This document shows positions 61,529 through 64,000 of a stretch of DNA of 64,000 nt, piece by piece. The notes beneath the pieces were generated by a model, which did not search any database, was not told the origin of the DNA, and saw nothing but the letters and a program-made list of their open reading frames with translations. The DNA comes from Paenalicyclobacillus macrosporangiidus. GTDB taxonomy: Bacteria; Bacillota; Bacilli; Alicyclobacillales; Alicyclobacillaceae. Numbering within the stretch: the stretch's first letter is position 1; each line of letters opens with the position of its first letter. The position numbers and the translations under genes were made by a program. The DNA lies in NCBI RefSeq assembly GCF_900116805.1, contig NZ_FPBV01000019.1:1-64000 (forward strand). Reading direction: 5' to 3'.

Positions 61529-61557
61529 ATATTACCGCATCCGGTGCCGCGCGTCAA
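61529..61557 (-). promoter_or_regulatory. Sigma-A promoter, minus strand, for the structured leader
   Basis: TTGACG (61557-61552), exactly 17 bases, TAATAT (61534-61529). It lies back to back with the helD gene start at 61601. Confidence 0.72.
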
Positions 61558-61600
61558 TGCTGGGGCACCGGAGACTGGGCGGCGCATGGGAGGTTCGGCG

Positions 61601-63952
61601 GTGAGCGTACCAGAGCAGGAATGGCAATGGGAGCAGCGGCGGGTCGACGACGTCGTCGGGCAGATCCGGAGACGGGCGGCTGAACTCGAAGCGCAGATCG
61701 GAGACGTGCGGGCAGATGTGGTCGAGCTGCGCCGGAACTTTTGGGACGAAGTCACCATCAACTTGAGCAGCCTTGACGATCTCGTGGAGACCCACTTCAG
61801 CATCCGGCAGCAGGCGGAGGTCCTGGCCGACAGGGAACGCATGCACCAGCAGGGTGCCCGGGAGTTGAAGACGCTGCGCAAGTTGGCCGATTCTCCGTAT
61901 TTCGGGCGGATCGACTTCCAGGAAAATGGGTCACCGCGCCCGGAGTCCATCTACATCGGCATCGCGTCGTTCAAGGCGGATGACGACACTTTCCTCATCT
62001 ACGATTGGCGCGCGCCGATTGCAAGTCTGTACTACGACCACACCCCCGGCCCGGTGTCTTACGAAGCCCCCGCGGGGACGATGGAAGGGACGATGTCGCT
62101 CAAGCGCCAGTTTGTGATCCACGACGGCACCATCCGGTTGATGTTCGATGCGAGCGTCACCATCGGTGATGAACTGCTGATGGAAGTGTTGAGCCGTCAT
62201 GCGGACGTGCACATGCGGAACATCGTCGCCACGATTCAAAAGGAGCAGAACCGCATCATCCGGCACGATCGCGGACGACTGCTGGTGGTCCAAGGGGCGG
62301 CGGGCAGCGGCAAGACGTCGGCGGCCCTGCAGCGCGTGGCCTATCTGTTGTACAAATACCGCAAGACGTTGACGGCGGACGAAATGCTGCTGTTCTCGCC
62401 GAATCCTCTGTTCAGCAGCTACGTCTCGACCGTGCTGCCGGAGCTGGGAGAGGAGAACATGCGCCAGGCGACGTTCCACGAATACCTGGTGCACCGGTTG
62501 GGCCGCCTGTTTGAGGTGGAGAACCCGTTCGATCAACTGGAGTACGTCCTCACCCAGTCCGGCGCACCGGAACACGCGGTTCGGTTGGCCGCCATCCGGT
62601 ACAAAGGCTCGACGGCGTTTCTCCGCCTCATCCGCGCCTATCAGGAATTCCTGCTCCTCCAGGGGATGCAGTTCCGGCCCGTCCGGCTGGAGGACCGGGT
62701 CATCGTGTCGGCAGAGGAGATCAAGCGCCAGTTCTACCAGCCGGGTGCGCCCCGCCGCATGCCGGAGCGGCTGGAGTGGCTGCGGGATTGGCTCCTCAAG
62801 CAGGTGAGCGCTTTCGCGGAGCGGGAATGGCAGGCGGAGTGGGTCGAACGCGAGGTGGAGGCGCTCGATCCCGCGGATTACCGGAAGGCCTATCAGCAGA
62901 TGCGCCAGTCTCCGTTCGCCGGTGACGCGGACGACTACGACCGGCAACGGGAGATCCTCGCTCGGATGGTGCTCCGGCGCTATCTTCGGCCCGTCCGCGC
63001 CCGGATCAAACGGTTCCAGTTTGTGAACCCCACGGCGCTGTACCGGCGACTGTTCCAGGATCCTTCGTTCGCGAAGCGCCTGGCGGGTGCCGACGGCCTG
63101 CCTGCGGAGTGGCCCGAGATCTGCGAACTGACGCTGAAATACCTGGATCAACGGACCTTGCCCTACGAAGACGCCACTCCGTACCTGTACCTCAAGGAAC
63201 TGGTTCAGGGGGTGCATATGAACACCACGGTCCGGCACGTGCTGGTGGACGAGGCGCAGGATTACTCCCCGTTCCAATTGGAATTTCTCAAGCGCCTCTT
63301 TCCCCGCGCCCGGATGACCCTGCTCGGCGACCTGAACCAGACCATCTCGCCCTACGGGGGCGCGCTCGGGAACCAGGAAGACCTGCTGCAGCTGTACGGG
63401 CCGCAGGAGACGGACGTCATCCGGCTGACGCGGAGTTACCGATCGACCCGGGAGATCGTCGAGTTCACCCGCGGCATGGTACCGGGTGGAGAAGCCATCG
63501 TCCCCTTTGAGCGCACGGGGGACCGGCCGCAAGTGGTGCAGGCGCGGGATCGGACGTCCCTGCACCGGGGCATCGTGGAGGCCGTCGAACATCTGAAGCG
63601 GTGCGGATGCCAGTCCATTGCCATCATCTGCAAGACGGCGGCGGAGAGCCGGGAGGCACACGAAGCCTTGGGGCCCGGCTTGGGCGCGACGCTCGTCGAC
63701 GCATTCACACCGGAGTTCGCACCCGGCATTCTGATTCTGCCTTCCTATCTGGCGAAGGGCGTCGAGTTTGACGGGGTGGTAGTGTACGACGCCTCCGAAG
63801 ACGCGTACCACACGGAGGGGGACCGGTATCTGTTGTACACGGTGTGCACCCGTGCGATGCATCACCTGTGGATCGGGTGTCTCGGTACACCCAGCCGTTT
63901 TATCCTCGATCAACCCGACACGACCTATCGGTTGCGACAGGCGGGCGAATGA
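61601..63952 (+). CDS. helD: HelD-type superfamily 1 helicase (RNA polymerase-recycling factor)
   Basis: This 783-residue UvrD/Rep-like ATPase has an N-terminal antiparallel coiled coil (about 5-75) typical of HelD. Walker A is VQGAAGSGKTSAALQR near residue 232, motif II VLVDEAQDYSPFQ near 548, and the C-terminal motif GVEFDGVVVYDASEDAY. HelD proteins bind RNA polymerase and help release it from DNA or after termination. The GTG at 61601 is preferred because GGGAGG lies 7 bases upstream. The ATG at 61586 overlaps that site, and the frame opens still further back through the divergent promoter. Confidence 0.92.
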   Translation: MSVPEQEWQWEQRRVDDVVGQIRRRAAELEAQIGDVRADVVELRRNFWDEVTINLSSLDDLVETHFSIRQQAEVLADRERMHQQGARELKTLRKLADSPYFGRIDFQENGSPRPESIYIGIASFKADDDTFLIYDWRAPIASLYYDHTPGPVSYEAPAGTMEGTMSLKRQFVIHDGTIRLMFDASVTIGDELLMEVLSRHADVHMRNIVATIQKEQNRIIRHDRGRLLVVQGAAGSGKTSAALQRVAYLLYKYRKTLTADEMLLFSPNPLFSSYVSTVLPELGEENMRQATFHEYLVHRLGRLFEVENPFDQLEYVLTQSGAPEHAVRLAAIRYKGSTAFLRLIRAYQEFLLLQGMQFRPVRLEDRVIVSAEEIKRQFYQPGAPRRMPERLEWLRDWLLKQVSAFAEREWQAEWVEREVEALDPADYRKAYQQMRQSPFAGDADDYDRQREILARMVLRRYLRPVRARIKRFQFVNPTALYRRLFQDPSFAKRLAGADGLPAEWPEICELTLKYLDQRTLPYEDATPYLYLKELVQGVHMNTTVRHVLVDEAQDYSPFQLEFLKRLFPRARMTLLGDLNQTISPYGGALGNQEDLLQLYGPQETDVIRLTRSYRSTREIVEFTRGMVPGGEAIVPFERTGDRPQVVQARDRTSLHRGIVEAVEHLKRCGCQSIAIICKTAAESREAHEALGPGLGATLVDAFTPEFAPGILILPSYLAKGVEFDGVVVYDASEDAYHTEGDRYLLYTVCTRAMHHLWIGCLGTPSRFILDQPDTTYRLRQAGE

Positions 63953-63968
63953 GCGGCAGGCTTTTCCC

Positions 63969-63997
63969 TTGCGCAAAATCGCCCGTACGGGTATATT
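63969..63997 (+). promoter_or_regulatory. Promoter reading out of the window
   Basis: TTGCGC (63969-63974), 17-base spacer, TATATT (63992-63997), 17 bases after helD. The gene it serves is beyond the right edge. Confidence 0.6.
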
Positions 63998-64000
63998 CTC

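Noticed and set aside
61931-63976. 681-codon minus-strand ORF
   Set aside because: Shadow of helD; the plus strand has all SF1 helicase motifs and a ribosome site.
1-64000. CRISPR arrays, prophage, toxin-antitoxin or biosynthetic clusters
   Set aside because: No spaced direct repeats, phage structural genes or secondary-metabolite enzymes were seen; apart from the left-edge insertion sequences the content is core chromosome.

Overview
This window is a high-GC, gene-dense chromosomal segment from a spore-forming Firmicute. The best fit is the Alicyclobacillaceae (Alicyclobacillus-like), but species cannot be read from the sequence. The grounds are: gene order that follows the Bacillus subtilis trp/aro - qcr - dapB - birA - dinG - ypmAB - asnS - dnaD stretch; strong AGGAGG-type ribosome sites with many GTG and TTG starts; sigma-A type promoters; a TRAP-type trp leader; and the sporulation gene ylbJ. 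Apart from two insertion-sequence remnants at the left edge, almost everything reads on the plus strand and looks like housekeeping chromosome.

Layout. (1) 1-1500: 5' part of an IS1182-type transposase, a 3' stump of an IS256-type element, and tRNA-Gly(CCC). (2) 1.5-5.7 kb: a pseudouridine synthase followed by three overlapping M42 aminopeptidase genes; the third has lost catalytic residues. (3) 5.7-16.7 kb: aromatic supraoperon aroC-aroB-aroH / trpDCFBA / DAHP synthase-tyrA-aroA. The trp part has its own promoter, an 11-triplet TRAP site and an attenuator, but no trpE. (4) 16.8-25.3 kb: an XPB-type helicase with a partner protein, ypiB, a YeiH-like transporter, ypiF, and the menaquinol-cytochrome c reductase genes qcrABC. 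(5) 25.4-36 kb: membrane proteins (YitT, YkvI, UppP, YlbJ), then a MazG-like enzyme, a TPR protein, dapB, mgsA, cca, birA and a large TPR protein. (6) 36-44 kb: dinG, a two-gene NHEJ module (ku, ligD polymerase domain), and methylthioadenosine salvage (mtnP, mtnA, mtaD). (7) 44-52 kb: surE, ypmA, ypmB, a small membrane protein paired with an FtsH-like protease, asnS, dnaD, proS. (8) 52-64 kb: a more accessory tail with transporters (EmrE-like, MFS, OPT), a methyltransferase, a damaged methionyl-tRNA synthetase-like gene, an M20 peptidase, a small Tyr/Pro/Gly-rich protein behind a structured leader, and helD.

How it works together. Chorismate made by the DAHP synthase, AroB, AroA and AroC feeds AroH/TyrA (Tyr/Phe) and TrpDCFBA (Trp). 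The missing anthranilate synthase must be encoded elsewhere. The most notable features are the TRAP leader, the inactivated third M42 paralogue, a minimal FtsH paired with a separate extracytoplasmic protein, the decayed MetRS-like gene, and two promoter-terminator leaders (16.8 kb and 61.5 kb) that may make small RNAs or act as attenuators.
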